Positions 1-9,333 of a DNA stretch of 64,000 bases are shown here, piece after piece; the stretch's first letter is position 1, and each line of letters begins with the position of its first letter. The stretch covers positions 62,001 to 126,000 of the forward strand of contig JAFRQH010000031.1 of assembly GCA_017428725.1 (NCBI GenBank), read 5' to 3'. Origin of the DNA: Bacteroidales bacterium (GTDB lineage Bacteria > Bacteroidota > Bacteroidia > Bacteroidales > UBA932). The notes below the pieces were generated by a model. The model ran no database searches. It saw nothing but the letters and a program-made list of their open reading frames with translations, and was not told the DNA's origin. Position numbers and translations under genes: made by a program.

Positions 1-463
1 TGTAGCGGAAGGCGGTGGGGTAGGCGTCGTTGGTGGACTGGGCGCAGTTGACGTGGTCGTTGGGGGAGCAGTACTGGTACTCGCCCTTCTTGTGGCCCAT
101 CAGTTCGAGGGCGCGGTTGGCGATCACCTCGTTGGCGTTCATGTTGACGGAAGTGCCGGCCCCGCCCTGCATCATGTCCACGGGGAACTGGTCGTGGAAC
201 TTGCCGGCGACGATCTCGCGGCAGGCCGCGCAGATGGCCTCGGCGATCTTGGGATCCAGTACGCCGAGTTCGGCGTTGGCCGTGGCGGCGGCCATCTTGA
301 CATAGGCGATGGCGATGACGTACTCGGGGTAGTCACACATCCGGGTGGTGGAAATCTTGTAGTTGTTGAGGGCGCGCTGGGTCTGCACGCCATAGTAAGC
401 ATCGGCGGGGACTTGGAGCTCGCCGAGCAGGTCGCTTTCGACCCTGAATTTCTTTTCGGACAT
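1..463 (-). CDS. aspA: Aspartate ammonia-lyase, N-terminal part (cut by window edge)
   Basis: Converts L-aspartate to fumarate and ammonia in the cytoplasm. About 154 N-terminal residues are visible, starting at the ATG complementary to 461-463 ([19 protein letters not shown]). The fumarase/aspartase superfamily signature [14 protein letters not shown] is present, as are the early family blocks YYGVQTQRA and [12 protein letters not shown]. The opposite-strand reading frames here are shadows. The gene continues beyond base 1, so the catalytic C-terminal half cannot be seen. A strong Bacteroidota-type promoter lies upstream at 507-538. Fumarate hydratase is the main alternative within the superfamily, but the N-terminal sequence fits aspartase better. 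Confidence 0.93.
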   Translation of the reverse strand, partial: MSEKKFRVESDLLGELQVPADAYYGVQTQRALNNYKISTTRMCDYPEYVIAIAYVKMAAATANAELGVLDPKIAEAICAACREIVAGKFHDQFPVDMMQGGAGTSVNMNANEVIANRALELMGHKKGEYQYCSPNDHVNCAQSTNDAYPTAFRY

Positions 464-506
464 AGAAATCGTTATGATTATTAGGTTCAGTGTCTGGTTA
501 GGCCGA

Positions 507-538
507 CAAAAGTAGCGCCTTCTTCCCGAAAAAGCAAA
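507..538 (-). promoter_or_regulatory. Bacteroidota-type promoter of aspA
   Basis: On the minus strand TTTG (complement of 535-538) is followed after exactly 20 bases by TACTTTTG (complement of 507-514), matching the -33/-7 consensus TTTG-N20-TAnnTTTG. It leaves a leader of about 40 bases before the aspA start at 463. Confidence 0.8.
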
Positions 539-546
539 AAAATGCT

Positions 547-554
547 TATCTTTG
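547..554 (+). promoter_or_regulatory. Candidate -7 box for the GH28/GH88 operon
   Basis: TATCTTTG matches TAnnTTTG and lies 28 bases before the GH28 start. No TTTG is seen at the expected -33 position, so this promoter may need an activator. Confidence 0.5.
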
Positions 555-582
555 GTTGTTAGAGACCAACCAATTATTCTGA

Positions 583-1857
583 ATGATGAGAAAGATCCTG
601 ACCACCCTTGCAGCCCTTGCGCTCGCAAGTCTCACCCTCTGCGCCGCCGACAACTGGCCGGACGGCAGCCGGATGGACAAATGGTTCACCTCCAAACCCG
701 CCAAGCTCTCCAAGCAGGAGGCCACCCGCTTCGTCGTCACCGACTACGGCGTGGTCCGCGACAGCACCGTCCTGCAGACCGAGGCCATCCAGAAGGTCAT
801 CGACCTGGCCGCGGAGCGGGGCGGCGGCACCGTCGTCATCCCGCAGGGCACCTTCCTGACCAGTTCGCTGTTCTTCAAGTCCAAGACCCACCTCTACCTG
901 GAGAAGGGCGCCGTCCTCAAGGGCAGTGACGACGTGTCCGACTATGCCATCGTGCCCGTGCACATCGAGGGCGTGATCCAGAACTACATCGCCGCCCTGA
1001 TCAACGCCTACGAGGTGGACGGCTTCTCCCTGACCGGAGAGGGCGTGGTGGACGGCAACGGCCTGCGCTACTGGCGCGACTTCTGGACCCGCCGCCGGGT
1101 CAACCCCGCCTGTACCAACCTGGAGGCCCTCCGTCCGCGCCTGTTCTACGCCGCCAACAGCAAGAACGTGCTGCTGGAGGGCGTGACCCTGCGCAACCCG
1201 GGCTTCTGGACCACCCATTTCTACAAATGTGACTTCGTCCGCATCAAGGACATCGTCATCTTCGCCCCGCAGCGCCCCGTGCCCGCGCCTTCTTCCGACG
1301 GTGTGGACGTGGACGGCTGCAACAACTTCCACATCACCGGCTGCCGTTTCCAGAACAGCGACGACCTGATCGCCATCAAGGGCGGCAAGGGCCCCTGGGC
1401 CGACCAGGATCCCGCCAATGCCACCAACAGCAACATCCTCGTGGAGAACTGCTGGTTCGGCCCCGGCTCCGCAATGGTGACCTTCGGCAGCGAGTGCGTG
1501 GGCGGGCGCAACATCATCCTGCGCAACTGCGAGGGCGCCGGCCCTTCCCGCGTGCTGTGGCTCAAGATGCGTCCCGACACCCCGCAGAACTACGAGTACA
1601 TCCTCGTGGAGAACATCACCGGCACGGTGGGCAACTTCATCTACGTCCACCCCTGGACCCAGTTCTTCGACCTGAAGGGCCGCCAGGACATCCCGAAGTC
1701 CTACGGCTCCCACATCCTGATGCGCAACTGCGACGTGACCTGCACCCGCAAGCCCTTCGACATCGTGGAGAAGCCCGACGAGTTCGAGCTCAGCGACATC
1801 GTCTACGAGAACAACAAGATCAACGACCAGTCCCAGCAGCAACCCCAACGCCGATAG
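583..1857 (+). CDS. Glycoside hydrolase family 28 (polygalacturonase-like), secreted
   Basis: Probably cleaves galacturonic acid linkages in pectin or releases galacturonate from oligosaccharides in the periplasm. The 424-residue product starts with a signal peptide (about residues 1-22, ending LTLCAA). It then forms a right-handed beta-helix with the GH28 catalytic pattern: SSDG around Asp239, the Asp pair 260-261 (NSDDLIAIK), FGSE near 302 in the usual G-H-G place, and WLKMR near 326-330 in the RIK place. The FGSE and WLK variants mean exact substrate specificity is open; exo-acting or rhamnogalacturonan-directed enzymes show such changes. The next gene, a GH88 fusion, starts 3 bases after its stop, so the two are one transcription unit acting on the same substrate. 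Confidence 0.9.
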   Translation: MMRKILTTLAALALASLTLCAADNWPDGSRMDKWFTSKPAKLSKQEATRFVVTDYGVVRDSTVLQTEAIQKVIDLAAERGGGTVVIPQGTFLTSSLFFKSKTHLYLEKGAVLKGSDDVSDYAIVPVHIEGVIQNYIAALINAYEVDGFSLTGEGVVDGNGLRYWRDFWTRRRVNPACTNLEALRPRLFYAANSKNVLLEGVTLRNPGFWTTHFYKCDFVRIKDIVIFAPQRPVPAPSSDGVDVDGCNNFHITGCRFQNSDDLIAIKGGKGPWADQDPANATNSNILVENCWFGPGSAMVTFGSECVGGRNIILRNCEGAGPSRVLWLKMRPDTPQNYEYILVENITGTVGNFIYVHPWTQFFDLKGRQDIPKSYGSHILMRNCDVTCTRKPFDIVEKPDEFELSDIVYENNKINDQSQQQPQRR

Positions 1858-1860
1858 ATC

Positions 1861-4290
1861 ATGTTCAAGAAGACAGCTTTGACGGTGCTGGGTTGCGTCT
1901 GCTGCGCCCTGGCGCTCCAGGCTGCCGCCCCGAAGCAGAAGATGGCGAAGTTCATCCAGAAGGAGATGGACTTCGCCGTCTCGCAGTCTATGCGGATGTA
2001 TGATTCCGTGAAGGACCTGGACGGACGCCTTGTCAACACCGCCCGCGGCGGACAGCTCCGGACCTGCGGATCCCGCGACTGGGTGGCGGGTTTCTTCCCG
2101 GGGACGCTCTGGTACCTCTATGAATACACGGCCGATCCGGCCATCCTCGCTGCAGCGGAGCGGATGACGGAGCGGATGGCCCCGGAGCAGTACAACACGA
2201 CCAACCACGACGTGGGCTTCATGATCTATTGCAGCTACGGCAACGGCTGGCGCCTGACGGGCCGCGACGACTACCGGCAGGTGATCGTCAACGCCGGTCA
2301 CTCCCTGTCGACGCGCTTCAATCCCGCCGTCGGCTGCACCCGCTCCTGGGACCCGCAGCCGCAGCGGAACCGCGACTTCATCGTGATCGTGGACAATATG
2401 ATGAACCTGGAGTTGCTGACGGCGACCTCCGCCCTGACCGGGGAGCTCGAGTTGATGGAGATGGCGCGTACGCATGCCAACACCACGATCCGCAACCACT
2501 ACCGGCCGGACTACAGCTCCTGGCATGTCGTCAATTACGACGGGCAGACGGGACAGATCGTCCGGAAGGAGACGGAGCAGGGCTACAGCGACGATTCCGC
2601 CTGGTCCCGCGGCCAGGCCTGGGGCCTCTACGGCTTCACGATGATGTACCGCCAGACCCGCGATCCGCGCTACCTTGAGCAGGCCGTCCAGATCGGCAAG
2701 TTCCTGATGAACCATCCCGCCCTGCCCAAGGACAAGATCCCTTACTGGGACCTGGACGTGCCCGTGGAGAAGGACACGCCGCGCGACGCCTCCTCCGCCT
2801 GCATCATGGCCTCGGCCCTGATCGAGCTGTCCACCTTCGTGGAGGATCCGGTGCTCTCGCAGCAGTTCCTCACCCTGGCCGAGCAGCAGCTCACCTCGCT
2901 CTCCAAGGCGCCGTACAAAGCGAAGCTGGGGGAGAATGCCAACTTCATCCTGATGCACTCCACGGCCAACCGGCCGGCACGCAATTTCGACACCCCGCTG
3001 GTCTACGCGGACTACTATTACATCGAGGCCCTGCTGCGCTACAAGCGCCTGCTGGAGGGCCGTCCCGTGGTGGACGTCCGCACGGTCGTCTCGGACAATC
3101 CCGACCGGCAGTTCTGGGTGGCCAGCCTGGACCGCATCGCGCGGCCCGTGGTGACGCGCCTGTCTGAGGGTACGCTCAAGCGCGACCTGCCCTTCGAGTC
3201 GCTCTCCCGCGACGCGAACCGCAAGGAGGTCTCGCGCCTGGAGGCGTTCGGGCGGACGGTCTGCGGCATCGCGCCCTGGCTGGAGCTCGGACCGGACGAC
3301 ACGCCGGAGGGGCGCCTGCGCGGGGAGTTCATCGACCTGACGCTCCGGGCGCTGGCCAACTCCGCCGACCCGGACTGCCCGGACCGGCTGGTCTGGGACG
3401 GCAGCCACGGCACGCAAGCCCTCGTGGATGCCGCCTTCCTGGCGCAGGGCCTACTCCGCGCCCCGACGCAGCTCTGGGGCCGGCTCGGCCCCAAGGCGCA
3501 GGCGGACCTGGTGGCTGCGCTGCAGTCCTCCCGGGAGATCAAGCCCTACGAGAGCAACTGGCTGCTGTTCGCCTCGATCGTCGAGGCGGCGCTGCTGGAG
3601 TTCACCGGCAACTGCGATATGGAGCGGCTGCTCTACGGGGTGGACCGTTTCCTGTATGACCGCTGGTACAAGGGTGACGCCTGGTACGGCGACGGCGAGG
3701 CCTTCCATCTCGACTACTACAATTCGCTGGTGATCCACCCGATGCTCACGGACGTGCTCCGCGTGCTACAGGGCCGCGGGGTGGAGGAGGAGAAATACCT
3801 GCCGCAGCAGCTGCGCCGCCAGGCGCGCTTCGCCGCGCAGCTGGAGCGCCTGGTCTCTCCGGAGGGGACGTACCCCGCCGTCGGCCGCTCCATCACCTAC
3901 CGCTTCGGCTCCTTCCACGCGCTTGCGCACGCGGCCCTGCTGGGGGCGCTCCCGCGGGAGCTGCCCGCCGCGCAGGTCCGCTCCGCGCTGACCGCCGTGA
4001 TGCGCCGCCAGCTCGCCACGGAAGGCAACTTCGACCGTGACGGGTGGCTGACCGTCGGTTTCTCCGGCCACCAGCTCCATATGTCCGAGTCCTACATCAA
4101 CACGGGCAGCGAGTATCTCTGCTGCGCCGTGTTCCTGCCGCTGGGCCTGCCGGCCACGGATCCCTTCTGGTCCGACCCCGCCGCGGAATGGTCCCAGCTC
4201 AAGGCCTGGAAGGGCGTGGACATCGGTGCCGATCACGCCCTGGACGACCTGCGTGCCGTCCCGCAGCGCATCCAGTTGCGGAAAAACTGA
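1861..4290 (+). CDS. GH88 unsaturated glucuronyl/rhamnogalacturonyl hydrolase fused to a DUF2264 domain
   Basis: An 809-residue two-domain exported enzyme with a signal peptide at residues 1-22. Residues about 25-400 are a GH88 alpha6/alpha6 barrel with the two acidic residues expected for vinyl-ether hydration, Asp117 (NHDVGF) and Asp178 (VDNMMNLELL), and the WSRGQAWGLYGF block near 244-255. GH88 enzymes remove the 4,5-unsaturated uronic acid left by polysaccharide lyases. Residues about 405-800 match the DUF2264 fold (blocks ESNWLLFASIVEAALL, YGDGEAFHLDYYNS, ESYINTGSEYLCCAVFLPLG), a group associated, to my recollection, with uronic-acid glycosidases. The fusion suggests two sequential uronic-acid cleavages by one protein. 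The two domains are normally separate, so a shared substrate is inferred from context. Confidence 0.9.
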   Translation: MFKKTALTVLGCVCCALALQAAAPKQKMAKFIQKEMDFAVSQSMRMYDSVKDLDGRLVNTARGGQLRTCGSRDWVAGFFPGTLWYLYEYTADPAILAAAERMTERMAPEQYNTTNHDVGFMIYCSYGNGWRLTGRDDYRQVIVNAGHSLSTRFNPAVGCTRSWDPQPQRNRDFIVIVDNMMNLELLTATSALTGELELMEMARTHANTTIRNHYRPDYSSWHVVNYDGQTGQIVRKETEQGYSDDSAWSRGQAWGLYGFTMMYRQTRDPRYLEQAVQIGKFLMNHPALPKDKIPYWDLDVPVEKDTPRDASSACIMASALIELSTFVEDPVLSQQFLTLAEQQLTSLSKAPYKAKLGENANFILMHSTANRPARNFDTPLVYADYYYIEALLRYKRLLEGRPVVDVRTVVSDNPDRQFWVASLDRIARPVVTRLSEGTLKRDLPFESLSRDANRKEVSRLEAFGRTVCGIAPWLELGPDDTPEGRLRGEFIDLTLRALANSADPDCPDRLVWDGSHGTQALVDAAFLAQGLLRAPTQLWGRLGPKAQADLVAALQSSREIKPYESNWLLFASIVEAALLEFTGNCDMERLLYGVDRFLYDRWYKGDAWYGDGEAFHLDYYNSLVIHPMLTDVLRVLQGRGVEEEKYLPQQLRRQARFAAQLERLVSPEGTYPAVGRSITYRFGSFHALAHAALLGALPRELPAAQVRSALTAVMRRQLATEGNFDRDGWLTVGFSGHQLHMSESYINTGSEYLCCAVFLPLGLPATDPFWSDPAAEWSQLKAWKGVDIGADHALDDLRAVPQRIQLRKN

Positions 4291-4306
4291 TTTTTTATTA
4301 TATTTG
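4276..4306 (+). promoter_or_regulatory. Internal promoter before the PfkB kinase
   Basis: TTG at 4276-4278 followed after 20 bases by TATATTTG at 4299-4306 matches the Bacteroidota consensus. It would let the sugar-acid genes from 4338 be transcribed independently of the GH28/GH88 genes; the -33 box overlaps the end of the GH88 gene. Confidence 0.65.
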
Positions 4307-4337
4307 TTGGATTGAAATTTAGATTTAACTGACCACT

Positions 4338-5417
4338 ATGGCAATTACACTCAAACAGGGCTGCAAGTACGCCCTCCTCGTCCCCACTTCGATGGGACTC
4401 CGCATCACTCCCGAATCCGGCCAGCCTGTCCAGAGCAGCGACGTCTTCCACCTCCAGGCCACCAGCGCCGAGACCAACGTCGCCAGCGTGGCGTCTTATC
4501 TCGGTATGCCCGTCAAGGTCCTGACGACCTTCGTCAAGGGCAGCCCGTTCGCCTCCTTCATCAAGTCCAACCTCCGCGCCCGCGGGATGGATTTCGAAGG
4601 TCCGGAAGTGGCGCAGGGAGGCCCTTGGGGATACCGCCACCAGATCAACATCGCCGACAGCGGCTACGGCTCCCGCGGACCGCGCGTCTGGAACGACCGC
4701 GCCGGCGAGGTCGGCCGCACCCTCAACGTGAAGGATTTCGACCTCGACCGCATCTTCGGTGAGGAAGGCGTGCAGATCGTGCACCTGTCCGGCCTGATCG
4801 GCGCCCTGAGCCCCGAGACCAGCAAGTTCTGCCTCGAGATTGCCCGTGCCGCCAAGAAATACGGCACCCGCATCGCCTTCGACCTCAACTACCGCGCCTC
4901 CTTCTGGATCGGCCGCGAGCAGGAACTCCACGACATCTTCTCCGAGATCTGCTCCATCGCCGACATCCTCATCGGCAACGAGGAGGACTTCCAGCTGTGC
5001 CTGGGCATCGAAGGTCCCGAGGCCGGCGGCAAGGACATTGCCGCCAAGATCAGCGGCTTCAAGGAGATGATCGGCCGGGTCAAGGCCCAGTATCCCAATG
5101 CGCAGGTCTACGCCACCACGCTCCGCCAGGTCAACAACACCAACAGCCACAACTGGGGCGCCATCATGCTCGAAGGCGAGAACTGGCACGTGGTCGAGCC
5201 GCGCGAGATCCACGTCCTCGACCGCATCGGCGGCGGCGACGGTTTCGTCGGTGGTCTCCTGTATGCCATCCTCAAGGGCTGGGAGCCCGAGAAGTGGATC
5301 CAGTTCGGCTGGGCCACGGGTGCGCTCGCCACGACGATGCTCACCGACTACGGCCAGCCGGCCGACGAGGAGCAGGTCTGGAGCATTTGGGCAGGCAATG
5401 CGCGCGTAAAGAGATAG
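4338..5417 (+). CDS. kdgK: PfkB-family sugar-acid kinase (2-dehydro-3-deoxygluconokinase-like)
   Basis: A cytoplasmic ribokinase-family kinase of 359 residues. The C-terminal PfkB signature DRIGGGDGFVGGLL carries the catalytic base Asp301 in its GGGD anion hole. FDLNYR at 181-186 and ETNVASVASYLG near 45-55 are typical of KDG kinases. The usual reaction is phosphorylation of 2-keto-3-deoxygluconate to KDPG. The operon shows no uxuA or kdgA but does contain gnd, so phosphorylation of gluconate or another hexonate is a real alternative. The next gene starts 4 bases after its stop. Family assignment is firm; the substrate is inferred. Confidence 0.85.
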   Translation: MAITLKQGCKYALLVPTSMGLRITPESGQPVQSSDVFHLQATSAETNVASVASYLGMPVKVLTTFVKGSPFASFIKSNLRARGMDFEGPEVAQGGPWGYRHQINIADSGYGSRGPRVWNDRAGEVGRTLNVKDFDLDRIFGEEGVQIVHLSGLIGALSPETSKFCLEIARAAKKYGTRIAFDLNYRASFWIGREQELHDIFSEICSIADILIGNEEDFQLCLGIEGPEAGGKDIAAKISGFKEMIGRVKAQYPNAQVYATTLRQVNNTNSHNWGAIMLEGENWHVVEPREIHVLDRIGGGDGFVGGLLYAILKGWEPEKWIQFGWATGALATTMLTDYGQPADEEQVWSIWAGNARVKR

Positions 5418-5421
5418 CCTT

Positions 5422-6699
5422 ATGATGTACTTCGAAAGAGGTTCCAAGACCGACATCATCACCGCCGAAGATACCAGGGCCATCCTGAAGCAGGTCTTCG
5501 ACGCGATGGGCCCCCGCAAGCGCGTGCTTGCGATCCCGCCGGACTTCACGCGTTTCAACTCCTACGCCGGCCCGATCACGGAGATGGTCAACGACTACTT
5601 CGGCGACGCGCTCACGGACGTGATGCCCGCCCTCGGGACGCATTCCCCGATGAGCGACGAACAGCTCTCCGTGATGTTCCCCAGCGTGCCCAAGAGTAAG
5701 TTCCGCGTCCACGACTGGCGCAACGACATCGTGACCGTCGGCACGGTCCCCGGCTCGTATGTGAGCGAGGTCTCCGAGGGCCGGCTCGACTATGAGATGA
5801 ACGCGCAGGTCAACAAACTCCTGCTCGACCCGTCCTTCGACCTGATCCTCTCCATCGGCCAGGTCGTACCCCACGAGGTCATCGGCATGGCCAACTACAC
5901 CAAGAACATCTTCGTGGGCGTGGGCGGCTCCGACTTCATCAACAAGAGCCACTTCATCGGCGCCAGCTACGGGATGGAGCGCATCATGGGCCGCGCCAAG
6001 AGCCCGGTGCGCGACGTCTTCGAGTACGCCAAGGTCCACTTCCTCAAGGACGTTCCCATCGTCTATGTGCTGACCGTCCGCGCCAAGGACGACGCCACGG
6101 GCGAGATGGTCACGCGCGGCCTGTACATCGGCGACGATTTCGAGTGCTTCCAGAAGGCTGCCGACCTCTCCCTCGCCACCAATTTCATCATGGTGGAGAA
6201 GGAGATCAAGAAGTGCATCGTCTACCTCGATCCCGAGGAGTTCAAGAGCACCTGGCTCGGCAACAAGAGTGTCTACCGCACCCGCATGGCCCTGGCCGAC
6301 GACGCCGAGCTCATCGTGCTGGCCCCCGGCCTCAAGGAGTTCGGCGAGGACAAGACCATCGACGGCCTGATCCGCAAGTACGGCTACAAAGGCACGCCGC
6401 ACACGCTGGCGTGCACCAACGCCAATGCCGACCTCCAGGCCAACCTGGGCGCCTCGGCGCACCTCATCCACGGCTCTTCGGAGGGTCGTTTCAAGATCAT
6501 CTACTGCCCCGGCGACGGGATGAGCCGCGAGGAGATCGAGAGCGTAGGCTTCGAATACTGCCACTACGACGAGATGGTGGCCCGCTATCCGCTCGAGTCC
6601 CTCAAGGACGGCTGGAACACCGTCGGTGGCGAGGAGGTCTACTACATCAGCAATCCCGCCCTGGGTCTGTGGGCCTATCCGGACCGCTTCAAGGACTGA
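5422..6699 (+). CDS. LarA-superfamily nickel-pincer racemase/epimerase
   Basis: 425 residues, the same length as lactate racemase LarA. The DUF2088 N-terminal block PPDFTRFNS is present, followed by the catalytic histidine in GTHSPM (His74). The three nickel ligands expected from L. plantarum LarA (His, Lys, His at relative spacing 0, 10, 26) are all here: His151 (VPHEVIG), Lys161 (NYTKNIF) and His177 (KSHFIG). The protein should therefore bind the nickel-pincer nucleotide and move a proton and hydride at the C2 of a 2-hydroxyacid. Its position between a sugar-acid kinase and pdxB/gnd/uxaE/uxuB points to a hexonate (for example mannonate/gluconate) rather than lactate; gluconate 2-epimerases are known in this superfamily. 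The cofactor genes larB, larC and larE are not in the window. Confidence 0.85.
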   Translation: MMYFERGSKTDIITAEDTRAILKQVFDAMGPRKRVLAIPPDFTRFNSYAGPITEMVNDYFGDALTDVMPALGTHSPMSDEQLSVMFPSVPKSKFRVHDWRNDIVTVGTVPGSYVSEVSEGRLDYEMNAQVNKLLLDPSFDLILSIGQVVPHEVIGMANYTKNIFVGVGGSDFINKSHFIGASYGMERIMGRAKSPVRDVFEYAKVHFLKDVPIVYVLTVRAKDDATGEMVTRGLYIGDDFECFQKAADLSLATNFIMVEKEIKKCIVYLDPEEFKSTWLGNKSVYRTRMALADDAELIVLAPGLKEFGEDKTIDGLIRKYGYKGTPHTLACTNANADLQANLGASAHLIHGSSEGRFKIIYCPGDGMSREEIESVGFEYCHYDEMVARYPLESLKDGWNTVGGEEVYYISNPALGLWAYPDRFKD

Positions 6700-6700
6700 G

Positions 6701-7837
6701 ATGAAGATAGTTTGTGACGACAAGATACCCTTCCTCCGCGGAGTGCTCGAGCCCTTCGCGGAGGTGGTGTATCTGCCCGGCAAGCAGACGACCGCCGAGG
6801 TCGTCCGCGACGCGGACGCCATCATCACCCGCACGCGCACCAAGTGCGATGCGGCGCTGCTCGCCGGTTCTTCCGTAAAGGTCATCGCGACCGCCACCAT
6901 CGGGTTCGACCACATCGACACCGCCTGGTGCGAGTCCCACGGCATCCGCTGGGAGAACGCCCCCGGGTGCAACTCCTGGTCCGTCAAGCAGTACATCGCC
7001 TCCGTGCTGGTCAGCCTGTCGCGCCGCCACGGCCTGGACCTCTCCGGGATGACGCTCGGCGTGGTGGGGGTCGGCAACGTCGGCTCCAAGGTTGCCGAGG
7101 TGGCCTCGCTGCTCGGGATGAAGGTCCTGCTCAACGACCCGCCGCGTGCGCGCGCCGAGGGCCCGCAGGGCTTCGTGTCGCTGGACGAGCTGATGGAGCG
7201 CGCGGACATCGTCACGCTCCACGTGCCGCTGACCAAGGCGGGGGAGGATGCCACGTGGCATCTGTTCGACGCCGCCCGCATCGGCCGGCTCCGCCGGGAC
7301 CAGTTCCTCTTTAACTCCTCGCGCGGCCCGGTCGTCGACAACGCCGCCCTGCGCGAGGCGCTCAAGGCCGGGACCCTGCGGGGTGCCGTGCTGGATGTCT
7401 GGGAGGGTGAGCCGGAGATCGACCGGGAGTTGCTCGGTCTGTTGGAGTATGCCACGCCCCACATCGCCGGCTACAGTGCCGACGGCAAGGCCAACGGCAC
7501 GACGATGAGCGTACGCACCGTGGCCCGCGTGCTCGGGCTGCCGCTCACGGACTGGACCGCCTCCGGCGTGCCCGCTCCCGCGCAGCCGCTTTCGTTCTGC
7601 ATCGACGCCCCCGGCAAGACCACGGCGCAGGTGCTCGCGGAGGCCATCCTCCATACCTACGACGTGCAGCGCGACACGGATGCGCTGCGCGCCGACCCCG
7701 GACTCTTCGAGAAACTTCGCGGGGACTATCCCGTGCGGCGCGAGCCCACGGCCTTCTCCCTGCAGCTAAAGGGCGGGACCGCCGCGCAGGCGGACACGCT
7801 CTCCAGGATCGGATTCAAAGTAACAATCAACCAATAA
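6701..7837 (+). CDS. pdxB: Erythronate-4-phosphate dehydrogenase
   Basis: Oxidises 4-phosphoerythronate in the pyridoxal phosphate pathway, in the cytoplasm. I use the ATG at 6701 (MKIVCDDKIPFLRGVL), one base after the upstream stop; this gives 378 residues, the usual PdxB length, whereas an earlier start would overlap the LarA gene. The 2-hydroxyacid dehydrogenase features are a Rossmann GVVGVGNVGS, Arg in NSSRGPVVD, Glu in WEGEPEID and His in TPHIAGYSADGK, the last being characteristic of PdxB. A C-terminal dimerisation tail follows (about residues 285-378). Its place in a hexonate operon is unusual and could mean a role on another sugar acid, but the sequence itself is conventional. Confidence 0.9.
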   Translation: MKIVCDDKIPFLRGVLEPFAEVVYLPGKQTTAEVVRDADAIITRTRTKCDAALLAGSSVKVIATATIGFDHIDTAWCESHGIRWENAPGCNSWSVKQYIASVLVSLSRRHGLDLSGMTLGVVGVGNVGSKVAEVASLLGMKVLLNDPPRARAEGPQGFVSLDELMERADIVTLHVPLTKAGEDATWHLFDAARIGRLRRDQFLFNSSRGPVVDNAALREALKAGTLRGAVLDVWEGEPEIDRELLGLLEYATPHIAGYSADGKANGTTMSVRTVARVLGLPLTDWTASGVPAPAQPLSFCIDAPGKTTAQVLAEAILHTYDVQRDTDALRADPGLFEKLRGDYPVRREPTAFSLQLKGGTAAQADTLSRIGFKVTINQ

Positions 7838-7853
7838 CAACAATTAATCAATT

Positions 7854-9311
7854 ATGCAACCTGTTTCTGATATCGGACTCGTGGGACTCGCCGTGATGGG
7901 TGAGAACCTCGTGCTCAACATGGAAAGCAAAGGCTTCCACGTCAGTGTGTTCAACCGTACTGTCGAGAAGGTCGACAGATTCATCAACGGCCGCGGCGCC
8001 GGCAAGAATTTCTACGGCGCCCACTCCCTGGAGGAGCTCGTGGCCTCCCTGAAGTCCCCCCGCCGGGTCTTCCTGATGGTCAAGGCCGGCCAGGCCGTCG
8101 ACGACTTCATCGAGAAGCTCATCCCGCTGCTGGATCCCGGTGACATCATCATCGACGGCGGCAACTCCCACTTCCCCGACACGGCCCGCCGCACGGCCTA
8201 TGTCGAGAGCAAGGGCCTCCTGTACATCGGCACCGGCGTGTCCGGCGGCGAGGAAGGCGCCCTCAAGGGCCCGTCCATGATGCCCGGCGGATCCCCCGCA
8301 GCCTGGCCGTATGTCAAGCCCATCTTCCAGAGCATCTGCGCCAAGGTCGAGGACGGCTCGCCGTGCTGCGACTGGGTGGGCGAGAACGGTGCCGGCCACT
8401 TCGTCAAGATGGTCCACAACGGCATCGAGTACGGTGACATCCAGCTCATCTGCGAGTGCTATCAGATCATGAAGGACATCCTCGGGATGACCAACGAGGA
8501 GATGCACCAGACCTTCGCCGAGTGGAACAAGGGCGACCTCGACAGCTACCTCGTGGAGATCACCCGCGACATCCTCGCCAAGAAGGACGAGGACGGCAAG
8601 TACGTGCTCGACTACATCCTCGACACCGCCGGCCAGAAGGGCACCGGCAAGTGGACGGCCATCGCCTCCCTGGACCAGGGCGTGCCCCTGACCCTGATCG
8701 GCGAGTCCGTGTTCGCCCGCTGCCTGTCCGCCCAGAAGGAGGAGCGCGTGGCTGCCAGCAAGGTCCTCGCGGGCCCGAAGCCGGCCAAGTTCACGGGTGA
8801 CCGTGCCGCTTTCCTCGAGGATCTGCGCAAGGCCCTCTTCTCCGCCAAGGTCGTCTCCTACGCCCAGGGCTACACGCTGATGCGTGCCGCGGCCAAGGAG
8901 TATGGCTGGAACCTCAACTACGGCGGCATCGCCCTGATGTGGCGCGGCGGCTGCATCATCCGCAGCGTGTTCCTCGGCAAGATCAAGGAAGCCTTCGACA
9001 AGAATCCCGACCTGGCGAACCTCCTGCTCGACTCCTACTTCCAGGGCAAGCTCGCCGAGTCGCAGCAGAGCTGGCGCAACGTCATCGCCTGTGCGGTGAT
9101 GAACGGCGTCCCGGCCCCTTGCCTCGCCGCAGCCCTCGAGTACTACGACGGCTACCGCAGCGAGCGGCTCCCGGCCAACCTCCTGCAGGCCCAGCGCGAC
9201 TACTTCGGCGCCCACACCTACGAGCGCACCGACAAGCCGCGCGGAGAGTTCTTCCACACCAACTGGACGGGCCACGGCGGCGACACGGTCGCCGGCACTT
9301 ACATTGCTTAA
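7854..9311 (+). CDS. gnd: 6-phosphogluconate dehydrogenase, decarboxylating
   Basis: Converts 6-phosphogluconate to ribulose-5-phosphate and CO2 with reduction of NADP. 485 residues, slightly longer than E. coli Gnd. Visible blocks are the dinucleotide loop GLAVMGENLVLNM, IDGGNSHFPDT, GTGVSGGEEGAL-KGPSMMPGG, the active-site Lys/His region GAGHFVKMVHNGIEYGD, and QKGTGKWT. In many bacteria gnd sits with zwf and pgl. Here it sits with hexuronate genes and neither partner is seen, suggesting that its substrate comes from gluconate phosphorylation rather than glucose-6-phosphate. It follows pdxB by 16 bases. Confidence 0.96.
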   Translation: MQPVSDIGLVGLAVMGENLVLNMESKGFHVSVFNRTVEKVDRFINGRGAGKNFYGAHSLEELVASLKSPRRVFLMVKAGQAVDDFIEKLIPLLDPGDIIIDGGNSHFPDTARRTAYVESKGLLYIGTGVSGGEEGALKGPSMMPGGSPAAWPYVKPIFQSICAKVEDGSPCCDWVGENGAGHFVKMVHNGIEYGDIQLICECYQIMKDILGMTNEEMHQTFAEWNKGDLDSYLVEITRDILAKKDEDGKYVLDYILDTAGQKGTGKWTAIASLDQGVPLTLIGESVFARCLSAQKEERVAASKVLAGPKPAKFTGDRAAFLEDLRKALFSAKVVSYAQGYTLMRAAAKEYGWNLNYGGIALMWRGGCIIRSVFLGKIKEAFDKNPDLANLLLDSYFQGKLAESQQSWRNVIACAVMNGVPAPCLAAALEYYDGYRSERLPANLLQAQRDYFGAHTYERTDKPRGEFFHTNWTGHGGDTVAGTYIA

Positions 9312-9333
9312 TTAACTGATAACCAATAAGAAT

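Noticed and set aside
574..3417. 947-codon open frame on the minus strand opposite GH28 and GH88
   Set aside because: Shadow of GC-rich coding; no domains, and both plus-strand genes have clear catalytic motifs.
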